This document shows positions 55,341 to 64,000 of a stretch of 64,000 bases of DNA, piece after piece. The notes under the pieces are model-generated. The model was not told where the DNA came from. It saw only the letters and a program-made list of their open reading frames with translations, and ran no database searches. The DNA is taken from the NCBI GenBank assembly GCA_010015745.1, contig ML978204.1, forward strand, positions 124,001-188,000, written 5' to 3'. Made by a program: the position numbers and the translations under genes. The DNA is from Setomelanomma holmii. Lineage: Eukaryota; Ascomycota; Dothideomycetes; Pleosporales; Phaeosphaeriaceae. Position 1 is the first letter of the stretch. Each line of letters begins with the position of its first letter.

Positions 55341-55964
55341 TGTGCTGCTCGTACCTGCCAAAATTGGCTTGAATGATGGATGTGAATATCTTGCTAGGGT
55401 GTATAAGGTGTGAAGTTGTACGGCGTATCGAGCACACGATTATTGGCGGAGTGATGAGGTGCTAGAATTGCGATCCATGTTACCATCTCATGCGCGATGC
55501 GCAGTCGTGCCATGGACGTGGGATAGGCTGTCTAGATCCCTTGTCATGCTGTGGAGATCCTAGCAACTAATACTACTTTCACGAGACAGCGAGACCATCA
55601 TTCTGTAGGGAATGCGAGATACGATGGAATTGCGTCCAAAGAGCAGTGGGAATTGTGTAAGGGCGCCAGTGGAACATTGAACCAAAGCCTCGGACAGGCT
55701 GTGACGACTATACATTGGGGGCACTCATGGATGAGATGGTGTTGAGCATTATACTTTATTGTGCGAAAATTGAGGCACAAGGGCCTCGAGAGTCACAAAA
55801 TCGATGTATAGTATCGCCTCTCATCCTTCGCAGGTTCGACCTGATTGCATTATCATTACCTACGCTTTCCCGTTCAATTGCTATCGAATGTTACTCATCC
55901 ACTGAGTTCCAATCTTGAGGGACATTTGCTTCCTTTTTAAAGCCTAAACACGGGAGTGTGCAGT
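55341..55964. other. Intergenic between two cysteine-rich protein genes
   Basis: About 620 bp holding the promoter of the small secreted protein and the 3' flank of the next minus-strand gene. Nothing else recognised. Confidence 0.5.
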
Positions 55965-56921
55965 TCAAAGAACCAAATTCATGAAGAAGCTTCCAGTACC
56001 CACTGCCAACACAACTCCCCACGCCACCGATGAGCTGTACGATCTTCCATCGACAGGGCGATTCCCACTACCTGCAAACTGCGACTGAGTCGCTCCAGGC
56101 GGAGCCGAAGACACGCTACCCGCACTTCGAGCACTGTTAGTCGTCGTCGGCGACGAGACAGCAATAGATGGCTGCGATATCGATGGCAGAACAGTTGCCG
56201 AGGCTGGCATTGGCGATGAGATCGTCGCTGACAGAGCACTAAACGATGATGCGGCATCCGCGCTGTTCGCCGCGTAGACAGACACTGTGGTCGTCACGGT
56301 GACTGTGCTTGAGGTTGGCGTGCTACGTGTGATGCTGGGAACGTAGACCCAGTACACGTGGTAGTAATAGCTGCGGTTTTCATAAGCCTTGAGTTCCCCG
56401 AAGTTTAGAGCTGAACTTACTAGGTAATCGTGAAGTAGAAGTAAGTGTACACGGTGGTGACCTTCGTGGTCGTGGTAATTGCTGGGATCGTCGCTGATGA
56501 TACAGCTGGAAGAGACGAGCCAATGAATCCTCCATTGCCGTCGGTGGGCGTGCAGCCCGTGCAGGATTTGCCATTGGGACAGTTGCGGCCGTTGGTGCAG
56601 CAGTAGTTTCCGACTGGAGCGTATGAGCCACCGGAGCAGCAAGTCGCAGATAATGGAGCGATGTGCATAGTGTCGCAACATTTATACCCTACACGAGCAC
56701 AGTACTGCAACAGACCGTAAGTTCCGCATAGAGTCGCGCCTGGGTCGCCTGAAATTCTGTTAATGATGTTGTTTCAATAGACGTGGGAGCGCGTGATATT
56801 TACAGTCTCGCTTTTCCAGACCTGATTCGCGCTTCTCGAATGCTTCGAGTGAGTTGCTTTGAGCGACAGCTGCGAAAAAAGCCAAGCAGCTCACGATGAA
56901 TTGTACGGTTCTGGGTACCAT
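55965..56921 (-). CDS. GPI-anchored-type cysteine-rich surface protein
   Basis: Three exons on the minus strand: 56921-56804, 56748-56421 and 56370-55965 (introns 55 and 50 bp), giving 283 residues. A signal peptide (MVPRTVQFIVSCLAFFAAVAQS) precedes two dibasic KR sites that could be Kex2 cleavage points. The next 80 residues hold about fourteen cysteines in CC and C-x-C-like spacing (YKCCDTM, ATCCSGG, YCCTNGRNCPNG, SCTGC), a compact disulfide-rich domain. A Ser/Thr/Ala-rich stalk follows, suited to O-glycosylation. The C-terminus is hydrophobic (VAWGVVLAVGTGSFFMNLVL) without a basic tail, as in GPI signals. Probably a cell-wall or plasma-membrane protein; ligand unknown. Confidence 0.78.
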
Positions 56922-57037
56922 TGTGTAAGTCGGTTCCAGTAGGAAGTCAAGAATGGCGTGCGCGAGCCCGCAGACAGGCGCACAAAGCTCATGTTATACT
57001 TTCCCACCACGCTTTCTCTCTGCACACCGGGTGAGTA

Positions 57038-57420
57038 TCAACACGGGAAGTGTGTTCTATTCCGAGGGCTGCCTTGCAGTTGTGGCGTGTGTAATTTCCA
57101 TCCATCTTCAGCCTTGAGCCGATAGTTAGCAGGGACAACGAGGCGAAGCTCGCAACCACCCGTAGCATCGCATGGTGTTGATTGGATAATCGTGTGATGC
57201 ACAGGCACTAGTACCTTGCGGCGATGCCGGAAAGGGTAGACTTTCGCTTTCCTCGCATACCATGCCGCTTTGACCACCAACATCGTTGCCTGAATACGAG
57301 GCGGTAGAACAGTGAAGCAGGACCTGGACGAGCGGGACAACTACAAACCGAGGTCAGCCCGAAGATCATCATTCGATTACTTACCCTTGCTGGGCCGGTG
57401 AAGATTCTCTGCGATGCCAT
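57038..57420 (-). CDS. Small hypothetical protein, basic N-terminus (spliced)
   Basis: Two exons on the minus strand, 57420-57385 and 57340-57038, intron 57384-57341 (44 bp) with GTAAGT donor, a GCTGAC branch-like site and TAG acceptor, giving 112 residues. The start, MASQRIFTGPAR, plus a run rich in R and S, resembles a mitochondrial presequence; the following part is basic (AWYARKAKVYPFRHRRK). I do not recognise a family. A mitochondrial ribosomal or assembly protein is possible but not shown. The good intron is the main support. Confidence 0.4.
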
Positions 57421-58310
57421 TTTCCTCAAGCCTAACACAAGATTGCTTTGAAAGCATGCGCTCCAATAGACGCACCGCCCGTCGCTTTGGCTGGGTTGAC
57501 TTTCGATTGTACTAAAGTGCGTGCACCAGATATGTCAGAACAAGCAACAGCCGTTGGGCGCAATTTTCCGATTGGCGAAGGTTATGTTGCGACGTAGCCA
57601 CCTAGGAAAAGCAATAGCTCGGTGCTGCAGGTGGGTAGATGTGGCTTGATACCGGTGAGGCTGATACTCGCATTCATGAGTCTGCTGATTGTGGAGATTC
57701 GCTCCGCTCTAAAGATTGGGGAATGCCTGCCATTGAGGATGTTCGGTATTGGAACGCTATTTGATTAGTTGCCATGTGTTTCGCAAGACGATTTCGCAGA
57801 ACGAAGCAGCCAGAAGATCGCAGCTTGTTGGAAACTGAGATGTTTGGGTCAAACATTCCATTTACATCATGTGCCGATACCGAACCGGAGTATAGTGAAT
57901 GACCATTTAGGAGATTCTTATGCCGCACGAAATCAGAACCTTGCGCGACTGATCAAGAGCGCCGCTTCATCCTAGACCCAAAAAGGAGGCTGATGACATC
58001 GGCTCTTGAAAACCAGTTGTCCGAGCTCAAAATTCAGGCCCCATCATGGTCAGCTGGCAGGCGTGATGTTGTGGAAGACTTCCCAAATATGCCAAAAAAT
58101 GATTGTCATTTCTGCGGCGGTAGTAGACTCCGTAGTTGTTGACTGACGGGTTCATTATGCTGCAAGGCTACCCGAGGATTCTGGTTCCGTCGTCGGATCT
58201 GTAGAAGTTCCTTGGTCTTCGGCTCTCGTGTCTTCGCCATTGTCGCTCGAATCTTTTCCACCTCGTCATCCAGACTTTCCTGCTAACGGTCTCCACGATC
58301 ATCCTCTTCA
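57421..58310. other. Intergenic, no convincing gene
   Basis: About 890 bp. Short frames exist on both strands without domains or splice support. Confidence 0.45.
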
Positions 58311-59088
58311 TCAGAACTCACAAAGATCCTCGTCAATGATGTCTCCATATCTTTCGAAAAGTATACGGCCACGAGACTTTGCAGAGCAGGGAAGCTGACC
58401 GAGTTGGCAACGAGGATTCAAAATCCGATCGGGTTTCAAGGTATCGTTAGCACAACTCAACCACGTCGCAGCATAGTTGACGCCATCCTCCGGGAAATCC
58501 ACCACGATGTACAACTCGCCAGGCAAAAACCGACTAAGCCTGTCGCCCTTTTCAAGCGAGGCGCCGGGTGTTGTCAATTCCTCGTACACTCTACGGATCG
58601 GTCAGATCCCGTATCTCGAGCCTCATGCAGCACACTCACTAGATAGTACCACGTCTCAGATCCGAAAAATCCAGGAGGAGAACCTATCGAAACGGAGGGG
58701 ACTCGATCAAAAAGCGCACAGCTTTCGACAAGTCTGAGAAGCATTGTCCTGGGGTATTGTAAATCCCTGAGATTGTACCGCTTACGGGACAGACGAAATA
58801 GCGGTACTCGTGAACCCGCACGTAGAAGCAAGCGCATGGACAGCGATCGAAGGCCGTGTCGAGTTGCTGGCTGATCATTCCTCGAAAGAAAGTGGGATGT
58901 TCATCGTGAAACCAGAGTCTCTTCGCCGAGTCAAGATCGTCATAAGTAATTAGCTCACCATCTGCGCTGGTCACAGCCTTCGTATCGTCATCCGCAGCAT
59001 CTATCGGCCTTGCTCCCGTCCTCAGTCTTCGCAGGAAGAAGGCCGTAGAAATAGCCCTCGTACAACCAATGGGCCTGAACTCTCTCAT
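58311..59088 (-). CDS. Hypothetical protein (spliced)
   Basis: Two exons on the minus strand. From the ATG at 59088 the first runs to about 58694; the second is 58590-58311. An intron of about 103 bp (58693-58591) ending CCGTAG restores frame and gives 224 residues; a second donor, GTCCCC at 58704, would also keep frame. Protein-like segments include ITYDDLDSAKRLWFHDEHPT, YRYFVCPVSGTISGIYNTPG and FLPGELYIVVDFPEDGVNYA. No domain is recognised. It precedes a small membrane-protein gene on the same strand by about 100 bp. Confidence 0.4.
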
Positions 59089-59187
59089 GTTCACGCCATA
59101 GACACGTACAATCGCATTGATCCGCTGGAGAGCACGTGTACTCGAATAATCAGCACTTCCGTATGGGGATGGATGAACGTGCGCGAT

Positions 59188-59560
59188 TTACCGATAACGG
59201 ATCCAAGCCGTCAACCGCCGGTACCAGTATATGAATTTGAACTTATTCTCGAGATGTTGACGGTAGCATGCTCTTGGTTTGGTGATGAGGAGGATGTCCG
59301 TAGGTCCAATGGGATCTTGGACGCGCTGAACAACATTGTAAGTACACGCAGCAAGTTCCTTGAAGGGGATGGAATCGTGAGTGGTAGCTCACGGTGTAGA
59401 GACCAGAAACGACCGCCACGATACTTGCGCGCAAGATCAGGATGAGAAGTGAAATGCAAACGTAAAATGTGAGAAACATCAAAGCCACGCTGACGCGGAA
59501 TAAGCATACGAGAAAGCCGACGCCGAGGAGGATGGGACGACGCCAGGAATACCGCGCCAT
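59188..59560 (-). CDS. Small membrane protein (spliced)
   Basis: Two exons on the minus strand, 59560-59393 and 59325-59188, intron 59392-59326 (67 bp, GTGAGC...CAG, phase 0), giving 101 residues. Residues about 9-53 are strongly hydrophobic (ILLGVGFLVCLFRVSVALMF and LLILILRASIVAVVSG) and likely form one or two membrane helices. The tail is basic and aromatic (KFKFIYWYRRLTAWIRYR). No family is recognised. Confidence 0.5.
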
Positions 59561-59966
59561 GGTATAAATCGTTCATAACGGTCTTGCGATCGTGGTTGAT
59601 TAGCGATGGTGACTGATATGTTGATATGGAAGCCTTGTGCGATTGTCTTGGCTTGTAGATGGCGGACCAGCGGGCGCACCGGGCATGTAGCAACGCTACT
59701 CGTTGTTTCTCCGGGAGCACCAGCTGTGCCTGAGCCAGAAGGATCCTGCAAGCTGCCATCGTTTTTGCTGCAGGTAGCGGTTTGTTGTTACGGAAGTCTC
59801 TCCCGACCCAAGACGCGGCGAACATTCTTGACGTCATGACTGAGAGGTTTGAGCGACGTGTTAGGTACGAGCACAACGAAGACGAGAGGCGGAGCCCGCG
59901 CGTGCCGTTTGATAAATGATTTTAAATTCGACATCTACCCTTCTACTCATACAAACGTTGTGCGAA
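59561..59966. promoter_or_regulatory. Divergent interval, small membrane protein and caleosin
   Basis: About 400 bp between divergent ATGs. No other gene is convincing. Confidence 0.35.
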
Positions 59967-60888
59967 ATGTCTGTCTCTACCGCCAACATGACCGAGAAGA
60001 TGTGGCATGGGGAACGCTACACCAATGGGGACGCGAATGGCGAAACACCACCAGATCATGTCATCGTACAAGGAATCCGCTACGAGCCGGTCACCGAACA
60101 GCGCAAACCGTACATGTCGTCGAAGGGGTCGAAGTTGTTACATCCAGGTGTGTGTGGTCGCGCGTGGCTTCACCCTCGCCGTCGATCATGGTGCTAATTC
60201 ATGCAGGTACCGCCCGCGTCAACATTGCCCCGTCCGCCGAGTCTCCGCATGGCACCACCGCGAACGGCTGGGCTGAGAAACACGCGCACCAGACAGTGCT
60301 GCAACAACATTGCGACTTCTTCGATCAGGATCGCGATGGGGTGATCTGGCCGTCAGACACCTTCATCGGCTTCCACCGCGTTGGCTTCGGCATCTTTCTC
60401 TCGATCATCGCAGCCTTCATCATACATATCAACTTCTCATATCCGACCGCTACTGGATGGCTGCCAGATCCATTCTTTCGCATCAACCTCAAGAATATGC
60501 ACAGAACAATACACGGAGGCGACACAAGGACATACGACAATGAAGGGCGCTACATCCCGCAGAAGTTCGAGGAGATATTTACCAAATACGCTGACGGCAG
60601 AGACTACTTGACATTTACAGATATGGTCAACATGCTGAAAGGACAGCGCAATGTGTCCGATCCAATTGGCTGGGGCGGCGCTATCTTCGAGTGTAAGTCG
60701 AGGTCAAGGTCGAGTACATTTTTTGCTGTATGCTTACAATGTTAGGGGGTGCTACATATCTCATGCTTTGGCCGGCCGATGGACGAATGATGAAGGAAGA
60801 CATCCGAGCTATCTTTGACGGGAGCATTTTCTACGTCATTGCCGAACGAAGAGCGAAAGGCTTGAAAGCTACGCCAACAACTCAATAG
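59967..60888 (+). CDS. Caleosin / peroxygenase
   Basis: Exons 59967-60147, 60207-60692 and 60746-60888 (introns 59 and 53 bp), giving 269 residues. A single EF-hand, DQDRDGVIWPSDTF (Asp 100, 102, 104), follows the HCDFF histidine associated with haem binding. A hydrophobic stretch (GIFLSIIAAFIIHINFSY) then leads to the proline-containing segment of the oleosin-like hairpin. The C-terminal domain has RTYDNEGRYIPQKFEEIF, DYLTFTDMVNML and DPIGWGGAIFEWGATYLML; the Trp codon of EWG is split by the last intron. Caleosins are lipid-droplet-associated, calcium-binding peroxygenases; fungal members influence lipid storage, sporulation and stress. The ATG at 59967 is preferred over a weaker upstream start at 59916. 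Confidence 0.92.
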
Positions 60889-61160
60889 AGTGTTCATCGA
60901 GCAATTCACGGTAAACAACGAAATCCACCAAGTGAGAGTGACGTACACGCTGCGTATGTTGCGTAAGCAGTGCCAGTCGTCGCCTTTCACCTTAGTCTGC
61001 GTTTGTCTTTTGCAATACTTAAGCTCTTCTTGACTCACTGAACAGGCTCCACAATCCAAATATCGCCCACATCACCAACCGACAGCACCCAGCTGGTAGT
61101 CAACTCCAGAACATAGAAGTAGACAGCGCCCAGATCGCAACGACTACCCCGCTTTCCGCC

Positions 61161-62492
61161 ATGGATAGCCTCTCCAACGAGCTTCTGCTCAATGTCGCTT
61201 CTGAGCTTGTCACCGAGGACCTGTGCGCACTCGCGCTCGTGTCTAAGCACATGCAACCCATAGCACAGGAGCACCTGTATCGCGCTATATCAATCCCTGC
61301 GTCCAGACCTCTTCCTGCTCCAATGAACATTCCAGATAAGTAATTAGCTTCTTTGCTACGCACCCTGACCACGAAGCCAAAATTGGCTGAGCTCATTCGA
61401 CATCTAGATGTACACCCACAGCAATACTACGTGCCGTTCAAGTACGCTCAGGCAATGCCAGAGCTTTCCGCACAAAGCTTGTCGCTACTGCGCTCAACAC
61501 AACCCCGAATCTCGTAACATTCGATCATCGGTATGATCCTTCAGCGCACCAAGAACCTGCAAACACTCGACCTGGAGATGGTGTATGCGGGCGAATCTTG
61601 GCGGAACAAATACGATTCTCACCGCTACAATTATCACGAATGTAGTCTGGATGAGCTATTCGGACCTAGGCCGCCGGATGGGTTCCAAACCTATCGCGAC
61701 TTATCGCATATCCCTGGGCTAAGGTCACTCAAGCGCTTCACATTCGCCGGACGGCTGAACTTCTCATAGTGCACGCTACCATCGCTGACGACTCTACGCC
61801 TTGATCTCTATTGCAACTTCACGCCGCTCGAGCCGCCACCTGAGGCAACATCGAAAGTGCAAACACTAGAGATGGTCATCTCCGCACTTGACTTCAACTA
61901 CGATCACTATTTCGACTACTTCACAAAGCTCATGCGCCTGGTCATACACATCTGTAATTGGAAGTTTGAGCCATCCCACGGCCACCGCAAAGCACACCGC
62001 TCTGATGTCATCGATCGCAATGACACTCCAGACTTTGGCGAGTTTGTCGACACCAAACTCTCGTGCCTAGCAGATACGCTCGAAGAGCTAGAGATCATAT
62101 ACGAAGAAGACGAGCGCCGGAAGGACTACATCTGGAACTTCCAGCCGGCCGACTTCGCGGCATTCAAGAAACTAAAAACTCCTTCCACCCCGCACCCCCT
62201 GATTCAAGCAAATGATGACCTTGTGCCCTGTGGCTTCGCAGAGGAAAATCTGCCTAGCTCACTAAACAAACTGAAGATCACACACGTGGACGTGCGGGAG
62301 GCGGACATCAACCTTCTACTGAAGTCCACCGCGAGCAGCCGAGCGCACTTCACAAAGCTAGCGGAAGTACACATCAAACCTCTCATCATCGAAGGCACTG
62401 CTATGCTTCTGCCGCGTCGTGGCATTGCAGATGGCGTAGCATCTCTCAAGGAGGCTGGAGTCAAGGTTGAAGCGCAGACGGTGGATCGTTGA
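61161..62492 (+). pseudogene. F-box protein gene with nonsense and frameshift lesions
   Basis: The ATG at 61161 begins an F-box: MDSLSNELLLNVASELVTED then LCALALVSKHMQPIAQEHLY. The protein-like reading continues to 62492, but with breaks. TAA stands at 61341-61343. Between about 61465 and 61530 the coding signal moves to another frame (FRTKLVATALNTTPNLVTFD) and then returns. TAG stands at 61767-61769, probably in place of a Trp codon. Downstream, 212 codons are open (LAEVHIKPLIIEGTAMLLPR near the end). F-box proteins link SCF ubiquitin ligases to targets; this copy cannot make a full product. No intron pair removes the stops. Confidence 0.65.
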
Positions 62493-62705
62493 GGAGATGG
62501 TGTTGGGCCTGACAGGAGACGGATCTGGAGGATATCACTGACACATTGCTTGAAGTAGTGGTCACCTACGCGGGTAGATGGCACTAGGATATATGGTAGA
62601 CGGGCGTGGAGGATGATACGCATCCAATGTTCGGAGTAGCGGTTACCCACTCATGTAGCTGGCACTGAGACATATGATAGACAAATGTGGAGGATGACAT
62701 GTAGG
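62493..62705. other. Short interval with imperfect repeat
   Basis: Two similar phrases of about 60 bp occur near 62547-62610 and 62633-62700: tag...GGT-C-CCTACGCGGGTAGATGGCACT against GGTTACCCACTCATGTAGCTGGCACT, followed by ATATG-TAGAC and GTGGAGGATGA. It is a diverged tandem duplication without coding capacity. Confidence 0.4.
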
Positions 62706-63110
62706 TCAGCAATCAATAACACCCTTCAAATTGTCAAAGCGACGTACTCCATGTGTCCAGGTCAGTACTGGCAGTGCTTGCCTCGATGATACGTTCTGTG
62801 GGCGGAAAACATTAATGCTGAAGCAAGCCTCATTCGGTTCGTAGGGCAGCTCAGAGGGATGTTGCATGCAAGAGTACCCATACTGTGTTGCGTTCTTGGT
62901 GCCGTGAAACGCTGCTGGCGCGCTAACCTGTGCAAATCGACTGTTTCCAATGGGTTGGCTTGCGTAGTCAATTCCGAGCCATGCCTCTACTGGCGCAGGC
63001 AGGGCTTTCTTGGTCAAAGTCTGGTTGACGGTGGTTTCAATAAATGTGCCGCAGTCGGGGAGCGTCACTTCTCGAGTAGCCTGTGCTGCTGAGTTGGCCC
63101 AAAAGATCGT
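62706..63110 (-). pseudogene. Carboxylesterase type B, N-terminal remnant
   Basis: The minus-strand frame reads KALPAPVEAWLGIDYASQPI, GNSRFAQVSAPAAF, ATQYGYSCMQHPS and CFSINVFRP, then LPVLTWTHG, the N-terminal third of a type-B carboxylesterase up to the oxyanion-hole region. It then stops at 62706, so the catalytic serine, acid and histidine are all missing. Upstream, a leader-like stretch (ACTIFWANSAAQA) is open but preceded by TAA with no in-frame ATG. It is a truncated remnant and cannot be catalytic. Confidence 0.65.
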
Positions 63111-64000
63111 ACAAGCAGTCTTGAGGCGTTAGTACACGCCAGGAAAGCCCATCGTGTCGATGCTTGTTTCCGTTACGAAGCGGAGGGTTTGGAAACAGTT
63201 CATACTCAACGTCCTCTCGCTCTGTACTTGAAGCGATTGATGTGAACTGACCTTCCTCGTCTTCAGGTGCTATAGCCGATTGAGGTCCGGTATCCGCTCA
63301 ATACTGGAGACTGATCTGCATTGCCCCCATTATTGGCAGGCTACCCGAGATAGCAACGGCTATCGCGATGTTGTGAGAAGTTTGGACGTCAGTAGACGCA
63401 CGGGACTTGCCAGGCCACCATGAGAATGCGCACTTGGAGGGTAACCGCGACTTTACAATATCTTAAAACACTTCCAAAGTACTCCAACGTAATCAAAACA
63501 CCACAAGCCACCACAGCACGCTGTTTCGATGCCAAAAGATACCAAGTAGTGCTAGCCGTGAACGGTTCGGAAGACCCGCCACGGGCCGAATGTTGATCAA
63601 GGACGTCGGGTACCTGCAGCCGCGATGGGCAAGGAGTAGTCTCTTCGGTGTGATGAACAGGTCTACTGGAGCAGGAAAAAGGCGTGTGAATTGAGGTTTT
63701 GTGTAACTTGTCAATGCTAGTGTTGAAAAGATGGGCTATGACGCTCTGAGATGGCCAAAGCTCAGCCACGCCCGAAATGGCATGGGCGACCACGGACCGC
63801 TTCAGGTCTTCCACGTCAGCAAACCTCACCCAGGCAGCATAATTCGTGCTCTACGCGTTTTCAATGATACTACTACGTACTGCTGCATTAAATTGCAGGC
63901 TGGAGTCAATCAAGTCACATAGAAAATCCCGCTTCATCGCGTACATTACTCCCCATTGCGATTACCATCGAACCCACCATGAGCACCGGTCATCTTCTCA
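63111..64000. other. Window end, no convincing gene
   Basis: About 890 bp. A 146-codon minus-strand frame at 63829-63389 has no domain. Nothing else recognised. Confidence 0.4.

Noticed and set aside
61515..61517. TAA in the F-box gene counted as a third nonsense lesion
   Set aside because: It falls in the short stretch where the coding signal is in another frame, so it is a consequence of the frameshift and not a separate lesion.

Overview
The window is nuclear DNA of a filamentous ascomycete. Reasons: short GT-AG introns, nearly all 43-71 bp; two Zn2Cys6 regulators; a HET-domain gene; a NACHT-ankyrin receptor; a caleosin; an arrestin-like protein with a PPxY motif; and serine/threonine-rich surface proteins. 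The small zinc-ribbon and secreted cysteine-rich genes would fit a Dothideomycete, but that is an impression and not a test. No rRNA, tRNA, CRISPR array or autonomous transposon was recognised. All exon joins below were worked out by eye from splice signals and reading frame.

Layout. 1-5.9 kb: two small, related zinc-ribbon genes in gene-poor DNA. 6-18 kb: arrestin-like adaptor, Zn2Cys6 factor, amidohydrolase, second Zn2Cys6 factor, glutathione S-transferase and cohesin SMC3. 18-22 kb: no convincing gene. 22-23.1 kb: an ATF/CREB-like bZIP factor. 23.1-27.5 kb: no convincing gene, but a cluster of CCGCGG palindromes. 27.5-30.7 kb: two divergent HET genes; one is intact, and the other is broken and carries a 128-bp hAT-like MITE with a perfect 8-bp target duplication. 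30.9-36.3 kb: Sqt1-like WD40 protein and a large AlkB-type dioxygenase that also has an SRA-like region and two cysteine clusters. 37-47.1 kb: a catabolic block with a peroxisomal acyl-CoA ligase, isovaleryl-CoA dehydrogenase, carboxymuconolactone-decarboxylase-like protein, intradiol dioxygenase, muconate-lactonizing beta-propeller and an EthD/enol-lactonase fusion. 47.5-49.6 kb: decayed BTB gene and another decayed gene. 50.5-54.5 kb: intact hydrolase-NACHT-ankyrin receptor. 54.9-57 kb: small secreted cysteine-rich protein and a GPI-type cysteine-rich surface protein. 57-60.9 kb: three small hypothetical genes and a caleosin. 61.2-63.1 kb: F-box pseudogene and carboxylesterase remnant.

How genes may work together. 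The dioxygenase, lactonizing enzyme and enol-lactonase are consecutive steps of a beta-ketoadipate-type ring-cleavage route, flanked by acyl-CoA enzymes. The HET pair and the NACHT-ankyrin gene belong to families used in fungal non-self recognition and regulated cell death. The most novel item is the SRA-like/zinc/AlkB combination, which suggests a nuclear protein that reads and oxidises modified bases.
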